In this document: piece after piece, positions 9,962-18,311 of the stretch
How the letters are laid out: the number at the start of each line of letters is the position of its first letter
How positions within the stretch are numbered: position 1 is the stretch's first letter
Assembly (NCBI GenBank): GCA_030531005.1
Contig: JAUMTW010000003.1
Span: 372,001-436,000 of the forward strand
Source of the DNA: Corynebacterium sp.
GTDB lineage: Bacteria > Actinomycetota > Actinomycetes > Mycobacteriales > Mycobacteriaceae
Length of the DNA stretch: 64,000 bases
Direction: 5' to 3'
Program-made: the position numbers and the translations under genes
Notes under the pieces: model-generated
The model's input: only the letters and a program-made list of their open reading frames with translations
Database searches by the model: none
What the model was told of the DNA's origin: nothing

Positions 9962-10678
9962 CTAGTGTCCACCGCAGCCACAGCCACCGGAGCCGCAGCC
10001 ACCACCGCAACCTTGTGGAGCGGCAATGCTGCCAGTGAGCACACCAAAGCCCTCAATCATGCTATTGCGTTCTGGCAAGGTATCACTATCAGGCAGGCAC
10101 ACATCAAAGGGGAAAGCGCCATCAACGGTCACGTGGATAAAGCGCTCGTTGGTCAGCGCATTGGTGCGATACCCGGAGCTCAGCACCCGGGCACGGAACT
10201 CAAAGGCGGCATCAGGCACCTGCGCGCCACTGCCTTGGGCAACTAAGTCTGCCCCAGGCGAGCGGTAGAAACTCTCATCATCACCGTCGTAGACCTTGGC
10301 GCTACTTGCCAGGGCAGTGAGCGAGAGTTGCTGCCAGCGCTGTTCTGGTTGATCCGCGAGCAGCGGCCCCTGGGCCAAATTGAGGGTTACTAAGGCTACT
10401 TCTTGTTCGTGATAATCAATGATCTGGGCAAGCGCCACCACATCAGTGATCATCGAAATATGGGCAAAGCACATGGTCACGGAGTCGAAACCGGCATAGG
10501 TGGCGAATGGCTCTACCGCTAAAATATTGATCTGGGCACCAGAAGTATCGGCATACTGGATTAATTGTCCACCCCGGATTTCACCGGTAACACTCAATCC
10601 ATTCGAGGCAATTGCAGCCTCCACGGCATCTTGCCAGGTGTCGAATTTCATCCCAATTGAAAGCAAGTCAGCGGTCAT
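9962..10678 (-). CDS. Conserved hypothetical protein with Cys/Gly-rich C-terminal tail
   Basis: 238 aa, not assigned to a named family. The body is soluble and mixed alpha/beta (GIRGGQLIQYADTSGAQINILAVEP-type strands). The last 16 residues before the terminal His are almost only Gly, Cys and Ser, with five cysteines (CGGGCGSGGCGCGG), which suggests metal binding or a modified tail. I start it at ATG 10678 because TACAAT lies exactly 7 nt upstream (10686-10691 on the minus strand), which predicts a leaderless mRNA. A GTG-started extension to 10756 is open but has no ribosome site. Divergent from hflX. Confidence 0.75.
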   Translation of the reverse strand: MTADLLSIGMKFDTWQDAVEAAIASNGLSVTGEIRGGQLIQYADTSGAQINILAVEPFATYAGFDSVTMCFAHISMITDVVALAQIIDYHEQEVALVTLNLAQGPLLADQPEQRWQQLSLTALASSAKVYDGDDESFYRSPGADLVAQGSGAQVPDAAFEFRARVLSSGYRTNALTNERFIHVTVDGAFPFDVCLPDSDTLPERNSMIEGFGVLTGSIAAPQGCGGGCGSGGCGCGGH

Positions 10679-10685
10679 AGCTCCC

Positions 10686-10691
10686 ATTGTA
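10686..10691 (-). promoter_or_regulatory. -10 element (TACAAT), leaderless start
   Basis: TACAAT on the minus strand with 7 nt to the ATG at 10678, placing transcription start at or next to the initiation codon. Confidence 0.5.
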
Positions 10692-10799
10692 TCCCCAATG
10701 ACTACCAACAGGGATGCATCTTTGGGATAGAGCTTGGTAGTCGGTGCTGCCTGCACAAACTCGCCGCTTGAGCAGAAAACACCTAGAATAGAGCGGCAT

Positions 10800-12236
10800 A
10801 TGACGAATGAATATAGCGAAGCGCTCTCAAATCCTGCTGGTGGCGATCCTTCTGTCGGCGAACTCGACCTTGAAGCCCGCTCGAGTTTCCGCAGCTTAAC
10901 CCGCGGTACTACTATTGCCGCAACTGATCAAAGCGATGGCTACGATGTGGAATATCGTAAGCTACGCTTGGAACGCGTCATCTTGGTCGGGGTGTGGACT
11001 AGCGGTACGATCGCTGAGATTGAAGCCAATATGAATGAGCTAGCAGCGCTGGCAGAGACCGCCGGTTCTGAAATCGTAGAAATGTTCTACCAAAAGCGGG
11101 ACCGCCCCGACCCGGGCACCTACATTGGTTCCGGTAAGGTCTCGGAATTAAGCGACATCGTCGCGGACACTGGTGTGGATACCGTGATCTGCGATGGTGA
11201 ACTCAGCCCTGGCCAGCTCATCGCCTTGGAAAAGGCTTTGGATGTCAAGGTCATCGACCGCACCATGTTGATCCTGGATATTTTCGCCCAGCATGCAAAG
11301 TCGAAAGAGGGTAAAGCTCAGGTATCGCTTGCGCAGATGGAATACCTCATTACCCGCGTGCGTGGATGGGGTGGAGCCTTGAGCCGGCAAGCCGGTGGTC
11401 GCGCCGGTTCTAATGGCGGCGTTGGCCTTCGTGGCCCGGGTGAAACCAAGATTGAGGCTGACCGTCGTCGCCTACGCTCTGATATGGCCAAGCTGCGCAA
11501 AGAATTAGCCGGGATGAAAACGGCCCGTGAAGTGAAGCGTTCTCAGCGGAAGCAATCCCCAATTCCTAGCATTGCGATTGCCGGCTATACCAATGCGGGT
11601 AAGTCTTCGTTGATTAATGCGCTCACCGGTGCAGGTGTGCTGGTCGAGGATGCCTTGTTCGCGACACTTGATCCCACCACTCGCCGTGCCCGCCTTGGAG
11701 ACGGCCGCGCGGTGGTCTTTACCGACACGGTTGGTTTCGTGCGCCACCTACCTACCCAGTTAGTCGAAGCCTTCCGCTCCACGCTGGAAGAGGTAGTGGA
11801 AGCTGACTTGATCTTGCACGTTGTTGATGGATCAGATCCTTTCCCCCTGCAGCAAATCCAAGCGGTAAATACCGTGATCGAAGAGATCGTGGTTGAAATG
11901 GGAGTGCAAGCTCCACCAGAGATTATCGTGGTTAACAAAATTGATGCTGCTGATGACCTCGCTTTGGCAGAGCTGCGCCATGCTTTAGATGATGTAGTGT
12001 TTGTCTCCGCGCATAGTGGGGAAGGCATACCAGAACTTGAGGGCAGAATTACAACATTCCTGAACTCCATGGATGCCCATGTCAAACTAGAGATTCCTTA
12101 TCATCGCGGGGATCTCGTTGCCCGTGTCCATGAACTGGGTACTGTGATTAGCGAAGAATATGGCGCGGCAGGAACCCTGCTGGAAGCGCGCATTGCTCAA
12201 TCGTTAGCGAATGAGTTGCAAGAATTCGCAGTTTAA
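10800..12236 (+). CDS. hflX: Ribosome-associated GTPase HflX
   Basis: GTPase that binds the 50S subunit and splits or rescues stalled ribosomes. About 478 aa. The N-terminal HflX domain contains the family signature KRDRPDPGTYIGSGK. A coiled-coil linker follows (RRRLRSDMAKLRKELAGMK). The G domain has G1 GYTNAGKSS, G3 DTVGF and G4 NKID. The in-frame frame opens at 10734, but ATG 10800 (MTNEYSEALS) is the likelier start: a -10-like TAGAAT at 10784-10789 leaves a leader of only a few nt. The permease gene starts 17 bp downstream. Confidence 0.95.
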   Translation: MTNEYSEALSNPAGGDPSVGELDLEARSSFRSLTRGTTIAATDQSDGYDVEYRKLRLERVILVGVWTSGTIAEIEANMNELAALAETAGSEIVEMFYQKRDRPDPGTYIGSGKVSELSDIVADTGVDTVICDGELSPGQLIALEKALDVKVIDRTMLILDIFAQHAKSKEGKAQVSLAQMEYLITRVRGWGGALSRQAGGRAGSNGGVGLRGPGETKIEADRRRLRSDMAKLRKELAGMKTAREVKRSQRKQSPIPSIAIAGYTNAGKSSLINALTGAGVLVEDALFATLDPTTRRARLGDGRAVVFTDTVGFVRHLPTQLVEAFRSTLEEVVEADLILHVVDGSDPFPLQQIQAVNTVIEEIVVEMGVQAPPEIIVVNKIDAADDLALAELRHALDDVVFVSAHSGEGIPELEGRITTFLNSMDAHVKLEIPYHRGDLVARVHELGTVISEEYGAAGTLLEARIAQSLANELQEFAV

Positions 12237-12253
12237 CGGGATAATACTGCCTC

Positions 12254-13546
12254 GTGAGTGGATTTTCATGGGGCTGGTCCCTACATGGTGATGGTAAGCA
12301 TATTCAACTGGGTTCTGTTGTAGCCCCAGATGAGCGGCTCAATTGGCCGCGTACCATTGGTATTGGCATGCAGCATGTTATCGCCATGTTTGGTGCCACC
12401 TTATTGGTGCCAACGTTCACCGGCTTCCCAGTGAATACCACCTTACTGTTCTCGGGTATCGGCACCATTATCTTCCTGTTACTGACCCGAAATCGCCTGC
12501 CATCTTATTTGGGCAGCTCATTCGCCTTTATTGCGCCACTGATGGCAACTCAAGGCGATGGCATCGCAGTTCAACTCGGTGGTGTGGTCATTGCAGGTCT
12601 CAGCCTGATTGCAGTCGGATTCATCGTCAAATGGGCTGGCAAGCGGGTGCTCGACATCGTGATGCCACCTGTGGTGACAGGTGCCATTGTGGCACTCATC
12701 GGATTTAATTTGGCGCCCAGTGCCACTTCGAACTTTGCCAGTCAGCCCCTGGTAGCTACGGTGACCTTGATCGCGATCCTGGCGGCTACCGTTGCCGGGC
12801 GTGGCATGGTTGCACGCCTAGGCATTCTCATTGGTGTCATCATCGGCTGGGTCTTTGCAGCATTGAGTGGCAACATCTCTGAGGATGCTCGCGAGTCTAT
12901 TAGCGCCGCACAGTGGTTTGGCGCACCAGAATTCCACTCCCCGGAATTTACTGTATCGGCAGCATTGATCACGCTACCGGTCGTGGTCGTGTTGATTGCG
13001 GAAAATGTTGGCCACGTCAAGGCTGTGAGCGAAATGACTGGACGGGATCTGGATGCCTTAGCCGGTAATGCGTTGATTGCAGATGGCCTAGGAACCACCC
13101 TGGCTGGTGGTTTCGGTGGCTCTGGCACAACCACCTATGCCGAGAACATTGGTGTGATGGCAGCAACACGCGTGTATTCCACAGCTGCTTATTGGGTAGC
13201 AGCGCTGACTGCCATTACTCTGGCCTTCATTCCGAAATTTGGTGCACTTATCTTCAGTATCCCAGCTGGGGTTCTCGGCGGCGCTGCGATGGTGCTCTAC
13301 GGTTTGATTGGTATGTTGGGCGTGCGCATTTGGCAGGACAACAAGGTGAACTTTAATAATCCGGTGAATCTAAGTGCTGCAGCTGTAGCACTGGTTGCCG
13401 GTATTGGTAACCTGACTGTCCACATCGGTTCCGTGGAACTTGAAGGTATCGCCTGGGGATCGGTTGGCATCTTGGTCGGCTATCCGATCTTACGCTGGTT
13501 GTATGAGCACGTTGGCGAGGGGCAAAATCCCGCGGCCCGTGCATAA
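12254..13546 (+). CDS. Uracil/xanthine permease (NCS2 family)
   Basis: Proton-coupled nucleobase importer of the NCS2/UraA fold, 430 aa with about 14 hydrophobic segments. Typical features are the NWPRTIGIGMQHVIAMFGATLLVP entry region, PSYLGSSFAFI, and the substrate-site ENVGH and GGFGGSGTTTYAENIG motifs. The ending ILRWLYEHVGEG is cytoplasmic. Residue patterns fit uracil carriers better than purine carriers, but specificity is not proven. GTG start 17 bp after hflX, so it is probably co-transcribed. Confidence 0.9.
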   Translation: MSGFSWGWSLHGDGKHIQLGSVVAPDERLNWPRTIGIGMQHVIAMFGATLLVPTFTGFPVNTTLLFSGIGTIIFLLLTRNRLPSYLGSSFAFIAPLMATQGDGIAVQLGGVVIAGLSLIAVGFIVKWAGKRVLDIVMPPVVTGAIVALIGFNLAPSATSNFASQPLVATVTLIAILAATVAGRGMVARLGILIGVIIGWVFAALSGNISEDARESISAAQWFGAPEFHSPEFTVSAALITLPVVVVLIAENVGHVKAVSEMTGRDLDALAGNALIADGLGTTLAGGFGGSGTTTYAENIGVMAATRVYSTAAYWVAALTAITLAFIPKFGALIFSIPAGVLGGAAMVLYGLIGMLGVRIWQDNKVNFNNPVNLSAAAVALVAGIGNLTVHIGSVELEGIAWGSVGILVGYPILRWLYEHVGEGQNPAARA

Positions 13547-13586
13547 TCTGGTGCGACTCGGGGTTGGGTGCGTCCGCAAGATAAAG

Positions 13587-13610
13587 CCTTGGCCTTTCAC
13601 AGCGCCAAGG
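13587..13610 (+). terminator. Weak terminator after the permease
   Basis: Stem CCTTGGC / GCCAAGG around a 10-nt loop, followed by TATTTCATTT, 40 nt past the permease stop. Confidence 0.45.
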
Positions 13611-13671
13611 TATTTCATTTGGTCAAAAACTAGATGTTGCCCAGTGGATGTAGGCAGGCTTTCGCGCTGGA

Positions 13672-13703
13672 TTGGAACTTCAAGCACTTGAAGTGCTTAT
13701 ACT
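13672..13703 (+). promoter_or_regulatory. MerR-type promoter with operator in a 20-bp spacer
   Basis: A -35-like TTGGAA (13672-13677) and a -10 TATACT (13698-13703) are separated by 20 bp. The spacer holds two overlapping palindromes: CTTCAAG-CA-CTTGAAG (13678-13693) and AAGCACTT-G-AAGTGCTT (13682-13698). An over-long spacer filled by the operator is the hallmark of promoters that MerR-family proteins activate by untwisting DNA. The merR start codon lies 7 nt after the -10. Confidence 0.7.
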
Positions 13704-13710
13704 GGCTTGC

Positions 13711-14175
13711 GTGTCTGAAGAAACATGGAGTATTGGGGAAGTCGTCGCTGAAACTGGCGTGCCAGCTTCAACGTTGCGCTATTACGAAAAAATCGGCATC
13801 TTAGGTCCCATTGCCCGTGGCATGCAAAGCAAGCAGCGTGAATACACCGAAGACGATGTCTCCCGAGTGCATCAACTGGCTTGTTTGCAGGCTTTAGACC
13901 TGTCCTTAACTCAAGTTCGAACCTACGTTGCAGCGATGCAGGGAAGCACCACACAAGATATCTCAACGATGGTGGAACTCTTCGCCGCTCAACATGCCAA
14001 GGTTCAGGCACAGCAACGCTTATTGGCTGCTCGCGCAGCCTACATCGACAAAAAGCGCGAATATTGGCGAGCCCGGGCAGCAGGCGATGAAGCCGGGGCT
14101 GCCGCCGTGGTTGATGAGGCAGAAGCACTAGCTCAGCATTTGCATGCGGCGTATAAGGCCCAGCAATCCCTATAA
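13711..14175 (+). CDS. MerR-family transcriptional regulator
   Basis: 154 aa. The N-terminal winged helix-turn-helix (TWSIGEVVAETGVPASTLRYYEKIGIL, then REYTEDDVSRVHQLACLQ) is typical. It is followed by a long dimerisation helix and an Ala-rich C-terminus without the cysteine clusters of SoxR or metal sensors, so it is not a heavy-metal or [2Fe-2S] type. GTG 13711 is chosen because TATACT lies exactly 7 nt upstream and no Shine-Dalgarno exists, implying a leaderless, autoregulated gene. The adjacent alcohol dehydrogenase recalls the AdhR/NmlR group that responds to aldehyde stress. That ligand is an inference. Confidence 0.9.
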   Translation: MSEETWSIGEVVAETGVPASTLRYYEKIGILGPIARGMQSKQREYTEDDVSRVHQLACLQALDLSLTQVRTYVAAMQGSTTQDISTMVELFAAQHAKVQAQQRLLAARAAYIDKKREYWRARAAGDEAGAAAVVDEAEALAQHLHAAYKAQQSL

Positions 14176-14211
14176 CGTATAGAATCCAGTTCACACTGGG
14201 AAGGAATGAAA

Positions 14212-15270
14212 ATGAAAGCAACCTTTATCCACGGTGTTAAAGAAATTCGGGTACAAGAAGTAGCAAAGCCGGAAATCATCGAAGCTACAGACGGCCTCGT
14301 ACGTGTGGTACGTGCCTGTGTCTGCGGTTCCGACCTGTGGCCATACCGCGGCTTAGACGATTATGGTGTTGCCGCAATGGGCCACGAAGCGATCGGGGTG
14401 GTTGAAGAGCTAGGAAGCAGTGCTGCCGAGTCGGAGCTCGCGGTGGGCGATTTGGTGATTATTCCTTTCGCCTACAGTGATAACGCGTGCCCCAATTGTG
14501 AATACGGGGTGCACACTGCGTGTACACATGGTGGTTTCTTCGGTGGTGGTGCTGCTGGTTTGGGATGCCAGGCTGAATATCTCCGCGTGCCGCAGATCGC
14601 CGGCACGGCTGTTGCAGTACCTGCAGGAGAGTATAGCGAAGAGCAACTGGCGGACTTCCTAGCACTGACTGATGTGATGGGGACGGGTTACCATGCTGCC
14701 AAGGCGGCGCAGGTACGCCCTGGTGCCACTGTTGCCGTTGTTGGTGATGGGGCAGTGGGCTTAAGTGCAGTACTTTCTGCCAAGCTCATCGGTGCGGCAC
14801 GTGTTATTGTCTTGGGTTCAAAGACAACTTCCCGCCATGAGCTTGCGCGTAAGTGGGGCGCCGATGAGATTATCACCGAACGCGGGGAGGACGCCGTCGC
14901 TAAGCTTCTGGAGCTCACTGATGGTGTTGGCGCTGATGCCGTCTTGGAATGCGTAGGTTCAGATCAATCCACCGATACCAGCTTGGCGATTGTGCGTGCA
15001 GGTGGATTTGTGGGCCGGGTGGGTGTGCCACACACCAAGGATATCCCAGCCGCAGGTACCTTCTTCCGTAATATTGGTATCCATGGCGGCCCAGCACCAG
15101 TGCGTGCATATCTGCCAGAGCTGCTGCAGTTGACTTTGGATGGTGAGATTCACCCTGGTGAAGTTTTTGATTGTACGGTGCAGCTCGATGAGATTGCTGC
15201 GGCGTATGCAGCAATGGATGAGCGGCGCTCGATTAAGGCAATGGTGAAGGTCAGTGAGCTAAGTCAGTAG
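14212..15270 (+). CDS. Zinc-dependent alcohol dehydrogenase (MDR family)
   Basis: NAD(P)-dependent medium-chain dehydrogenase, about 352 aa. Catalytic zinc ligands are C38 (VCGSD) and H58-E59 (GHE). The Rossmann fold carries VVGDGAVGL. The structural-zinc loop keeps only three cysteines (C93, C96, C104), and the fourth appears to be absent. Start: ATG 14206 has GGAAGGA pressed against it, whereas ATG 14212 has the same site at 6 nt, so 14212 is preferred. It lies 36 bp after the MerR gene and is probably its co-transcribed target, so an aldehyde or alcohol detoxifying role is plausible but substrate is unknown. Confidence 0.9.
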   Translation: MKATFIHGVKEIRVQEVAKPEIIEATDGLVRVVRACVCGSDLWPYRGLDDYGVAAMGHEAIGVVEELGSSAAESELAVGDLVIIPFAYSDNACPNCEYGVHTACTHGGFFGGGAAGLGCQAEYLRVPQIAGTAVAVPAGEYSEEQLADFLALTDVMGTGYHAAKAAQVRPGATVAVVGDGAVGLSAVLSAKLIGAARVIVLGSKTTSRHELARKWGADEIITERGEDAVAKLLELTDGVGADAVLECVGSDQSTDTSLAIVRAGGFVGRVGVPHTKDIPAAGTFFRNIGIHGGPAPVRAYLPELLQLTLDGEIHPGEVFDCTVQLDEIAAAYAAMDERRSIKAMVKVSELSQ

Positions 15271-15308
15271 TGCAAGCTGCGGTGGCAGCCTCTCAGGGCC
15301 ACTGAAAG

Positions 15309-15348
15309 AGCCCCTCGAACACCCTCCCTATGTTCCGAGGGGCTTCTT
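15309..15348 (+). terminator. Terminator after alcohol dehydrogenase
   Basis: Stem AGCCCCTCG (15309-15317) / CGAGGGGCT (15336-15344) with an 18-nt loop, followed by TTCTT. 39 nt past the stop codon. Confidence 0.7.
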
Positions 15349-15448
15349 GCTGTCTTGGGGAGCGGGTGGGTCACTGCGTGGCAGCACGGGGTTTTTGCCT
15401 CGCTCGGGAAGCCAGCCGGGGTTCCCGGTGTAGGCCGGGGCAGAGCTG

Positions 15449-15497
15449 AAAAAAATCCCGCCGGGAAGCCCGCTCATTGAAGCGGTCCCAACGGGAT
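15449..15497 (-). terminator. Strong terminator of ptsH
   Basis: Long GC-rich hairpin: outer stem ATCCCG/CGGGAT, then GGGA paired with TTCC, and an inner CCGCT/AGCGG stem. On the minus strand a run of seven T follows. It begins 37 nt past the ptsH stop. Confidence 0.85.
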
Positions 15498-15533
15498 ACT
15501 AACAAGGCTAGCGTTTTAACCCTGTAGTAAGAC

Positions 15534-15797
15534 TTACTCGGCGTCGAGGTCCTTCTCGATCAGAGCAGCGATCTTCTCAACTGCTTCTGCATTGTCGGAA
15601 GTAACGGTAACGCTATCGCCGTGCTCTGCACCCAGGGCCATGATCATCAGGGACGAAGCAGCGTCGGTCTCGTCGTCATCGCCATCGAGGGTGAGGATGA
15701 TCTCCTCATCGTACTCGCCAGCTGCTTCCGCAATGATGGAAGCAGGGCGGGCGTGCAGTCCAACGGAGGATCCGACGGTTACGGTCTTGGAAGCCAT
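15534..15797 (-). CDS. ptsH: Phosphocarrier protein HPr
   Basis: Small cytoplasmic phosphocarrier that takes phosphate from enzyme I at H15 (GLHARPAS) and passes it to the sugar-specific IIA domains such as that of FruA. 87 aa, normal length. The serine region (AASSLMIMALG) is present. ATG 15797 follows AAAGGA. It is transcribed in the same direction as fruR-fruK-fruA and lies downstream of them, but a terminator-like hairpin at 16112-16143 indicates it also has its own promoter in 15798-16111. Confidence 0.97.
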   Translation of the reverse strand: MASKTVTVGSSVGLHARPASIIAEAAGEYDEEIILTLDGDDDETDAASSLMIMALGAEHGDSVTVTSDNAEAVEKIAALIEKDLDAE

Positions 15798-16167
15798 AGT
15801 ATGGATTTCCTTTCATTTAGCCCACCTTGTTTTATTTTTCAAGGTGAGCTGACTTCTAATGGACACGCCTGGGGACTAGATCAACCATTAGCAGTGGTGA
15901 CCGAGACCAAACGGCATATGTCCGATTGTATGCGCTTGTTTGGGATTGTGCCACAAAATATCTGTGCAATCCGAAAGTATCTCCCCAGCTGGGGAGGGTT
16001 TTGCAGGCCAGAGCAAGTGTGATTTATCCCGCATTTAGCGGTTGTGGGATTATATCGAAATATATTCACGCTGCTTGTTAGAAAAGTCGCGGCTCTTGCA
16101 TGAAGAAAAGTGGCGCAGCAACAGTCGAAACTGCAACTGCGCCGCATGTCAAAGCGGACGTAGACGG
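15798..16167. other. fruA-ptsH intergenic region
   Basis: 370 bp with the fruA terminator at its upstream end. The rest should contain the ptsH promoter. An 88-codon minus frame (15881-16147) runs through the terminator and has odd, Cys-rich composition, so I do not call it a gene. Confidence 0.6.
16104..16143 (-). terminator. Terminator of fruA
   Basis: Stem GGCGCAG/CTGCGCC, a symmetrical internal loop, then CAGT/ACTG closed by a TTCG tetraloop. On the minus strand it is followed by ACTTTTCTT. 25 nt past the fruA stop. Confidence 0.75.
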
Positions 16168-18213
16168 TTAAACTCCTACTGGCTCTTTGACTGCCTCAGC
16201 TTGGAGGGCCTTATTGGGCCACCAGGTTTTCAAGGCAATGACGGCGAGAGTGGCAACAACAATGCCAGCAGCGAGGCCGAGCAAGAAGCCCCAGACTGGG
16301 TCGATTGCGAAGAGCACGAAGATACCACCGTGTGGGGCAGTAGAACCAGTGTTGGTAGCCATGGTGATTGCACCGGTAGTCGCACCACCGAGCATCATTG
16401 CAGGAATGACACGCAATGGGTCAGCAGCAGCGAATGGGATTGCGCCTTCAGATACGAAGCTTAAGCCCAGTAGCCACGAAGACTTTGCATTTTCTTGCTC
16501 CACTGGGGTGAAGATGGACTTGCGTAGCAAGGTAGCAACAGAGAGCGCAATTGGAGGAACCATGCCAGCAGCCATGACCGCAGCCATAATCAATTCGGCA
16601 GAATCGGTACCACTGGATAGACCAGCGGTTGCGAAGAGATACGCAGCCTTATTGACTGGGCCACCGAGATCGAAGCACATCATAAGGCCCAAAATAATGC
16701 CCAGCAGCACGGCAGAAGAACCGCTCATGGACTCTAGCCAATTCTGTAGTCCATCCATCAAAGCACTCAGTGGCTGACCGAGCAGGAAGTACATGGATAC
16801 ACCAACGACGAAGGTGGTGCACAGTGGGATGATGACCACAGGCATTAGTGAGCCAACAACGCGTGGTACCTTCCAGCTGCCAATCCAAGCAGCGACCACA
16901 CCCGCAAGCAGACCAGTAACCAGACCGCCAATGAAGCCAGCGCCAATGGCGACAGAAATAGCACCACCAACAAAACCTGGTGCAATACCAGGACGTCCAG
17001 CGAGCGCGAAAGCGATATAACCGGATAAGGCGGCGACCACAAAGTCCATGGCGAACTTACCGGTAGCATACAAGACTGCACCGAAGAACAACCAGAAACC
17101 ACTGCGGGTATCGCCGAAGGTTTCAGCAGGCAGGTTGGTCAGAGAGTACTCTTCTAAAATGTGACCGAAATGGTTCGCTACATCTGGGCCACCAAAGAGG
17201 AATCCCAAAGCTAAGAGCAGACCACCAGCGGCCACGAATGGCACCATGTAGGACACACCGGTCATCACGGCCTGCTGTAAACGCTTGCCCCATCCAAGTT
17301 CAGATGGCTTTTCCTGGGTAGAGGATGCTTGCTTTGCACCAGAGACCGTATGCGCATTCGGATTTTTGGATGCTGCAACGGCCTCATCGATCATCTTGCC
17401 AGGCTCATTAATAGCGCGTTTTACACCAGATTCCACAACTGGCTTACCGGCAAAGCGCTCGCGATCGCGTACTCCGACATCCGTTGCAAAGATCACAGCG
17501 TCAGCAGCATCAATGATTGACTGCGCAACAGGAGTGTTATTCGACGAACCCTGGGTTTCGACGGTGAGTTCAACGTCATTGCGCTCTTCAGCCGTTTGGG
17601 TAAGCGAGTCTGCCGCCATATATGTATGGGCAATACCCGTTGGGCACGCAGTGATCGCCACAATGTGGGTTACCTCAGCCTGTGGTGCTGCGTCCTTGGA
17701 AGATTGCTTCGACTCGGATGACGCTACAGTGCCAGTAGACGCAGCCTTCTTCTTGGGAGCTGCGTTGAGCACTTCTTCGACTTGAGCCACGATCTCTGCG
17801 GGATCTTTGGCCTCCCGCAGGGTATTGATGAAGTCCTTGCGTACCAGAGCACGCGCTAGCTTCGACAAAATCTTCATGTGCTCTTTGCCGCCGCCATCAG
17901 GAGCACCAATGAGGAAGACGAGATCGGCATCGCCATCTGGGCCGCCGAAGTCAACCTTTTGTGAGAGACGGGCGAAGGTCAAAGTCGGCGTAGAAATTGC
18001 CGTGGAGCGGCAGTGGGGAATAGCCACACCACCGGGCACTCCGGTGGGAGATTTTGCCTCGCGGGCGAGGGCATCATTTGCTAAAACTTCGGCATCACTT
18101 GCGCGGCCGGCCGCAGCAGCAATTTCCGCCAGCTTGCGGATGACCTCGTGTTTATCGGTGCCGTAATCCTCGTCGAGACGGACGAGGTCGACATTAATTA
18201 CTGGTTCAGACAT
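16168..18213 (-). CDS. fruA: PTS fructose transporter subunit IIABC
   Basis: Imports fructose and phosphorylates it to fructose 1-phosphate. 681 aa, with three domains in one chain: cytoplasmic IIA (about 1-150) with phospho-acceptor H67 in AIPHCRS; IIB (about 180-280) with C190 in ITACPTGIAHT; and membrane IIC (about 310-670) with multiple hydrophobic segments. The order A-B-C and the length match the C. glutamicum permease (also called ptsF). It follows fruK by 98 bp and receives phosphate from HPr, encoded downstream. Expression is expected to be controlled by FruR and SugR. Confidence 0.97.
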   Translation of the reverse strand: MSEPVINVDLVRLDEDYGTDKHEVIRKLAEIAAAAGRASDAEVLANDALAREAKSPTGVPGGVAIPHCRSTAISTPTLTFARLSQKVDFGGPDGDADLVFLIGAPDGGGKEHMKILSKLARALVRKDFINTLREAKDPAEIVAQVEEVLNAAPKKKAASTGTVASSESKQSSKDAAPQAEVTHIVAITACPTGIAHTYMAADSLTQTAEERNDVELTVETQGSSNNTPVAQSIIDAADAVIFATDVGVRDRERFAGKPVVESGVKRAINEPGKMIDEAVAASKNPNAHTVSGAKQASSTQEKPSELGWGKRLQQAVMTGVSYMVPFVAAGGLLLALGFLFGGPDVANHFGHILEEYSLTNLPAETFGDTRSGFWLFFGAVLYATGKFAMDFVVAALSGYIAFALAGRPGIAPGFVGGAISVAIGAGFIGGLVTGLLAGVVAAWIGSWKVPRVVGSLMPVVIIPLCTTFVVGVSMYFLLGQPLSALMDGLQNWLESMSGSSAVLLGIILGLMMCFDLGGPVNKAAYLFATAGLSSGTDSAELIMAAVMAAGMVPPIALSVATLLRKSIFTPVEQENAKSSWLLGLSFVSEGAIPFAAADPLRVIPAMMLGGATTGAITMATNTGSTAPHGGIFVLFAIDPVWGFLLGLAAGIVVATLAVIALKTWWPNKALQAEAVKEPVGV

Positions 18214-18311
18214 GAGTATTCCTTATGTTGATTTCTGCAGAAAGCGAGTTCTCACAGAATGCTCGAATAAACATCACTGGCGGCAAACGTATTCCGGCAG
18301 TGGGGTCTTTC

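Noticed and set aside
15881..16147. 88-codon minus frame between fruA and ptsH
   Set aside because: Overlaps the fruA terminator hairpin and has a non-protein-like Cys-rich beginning.
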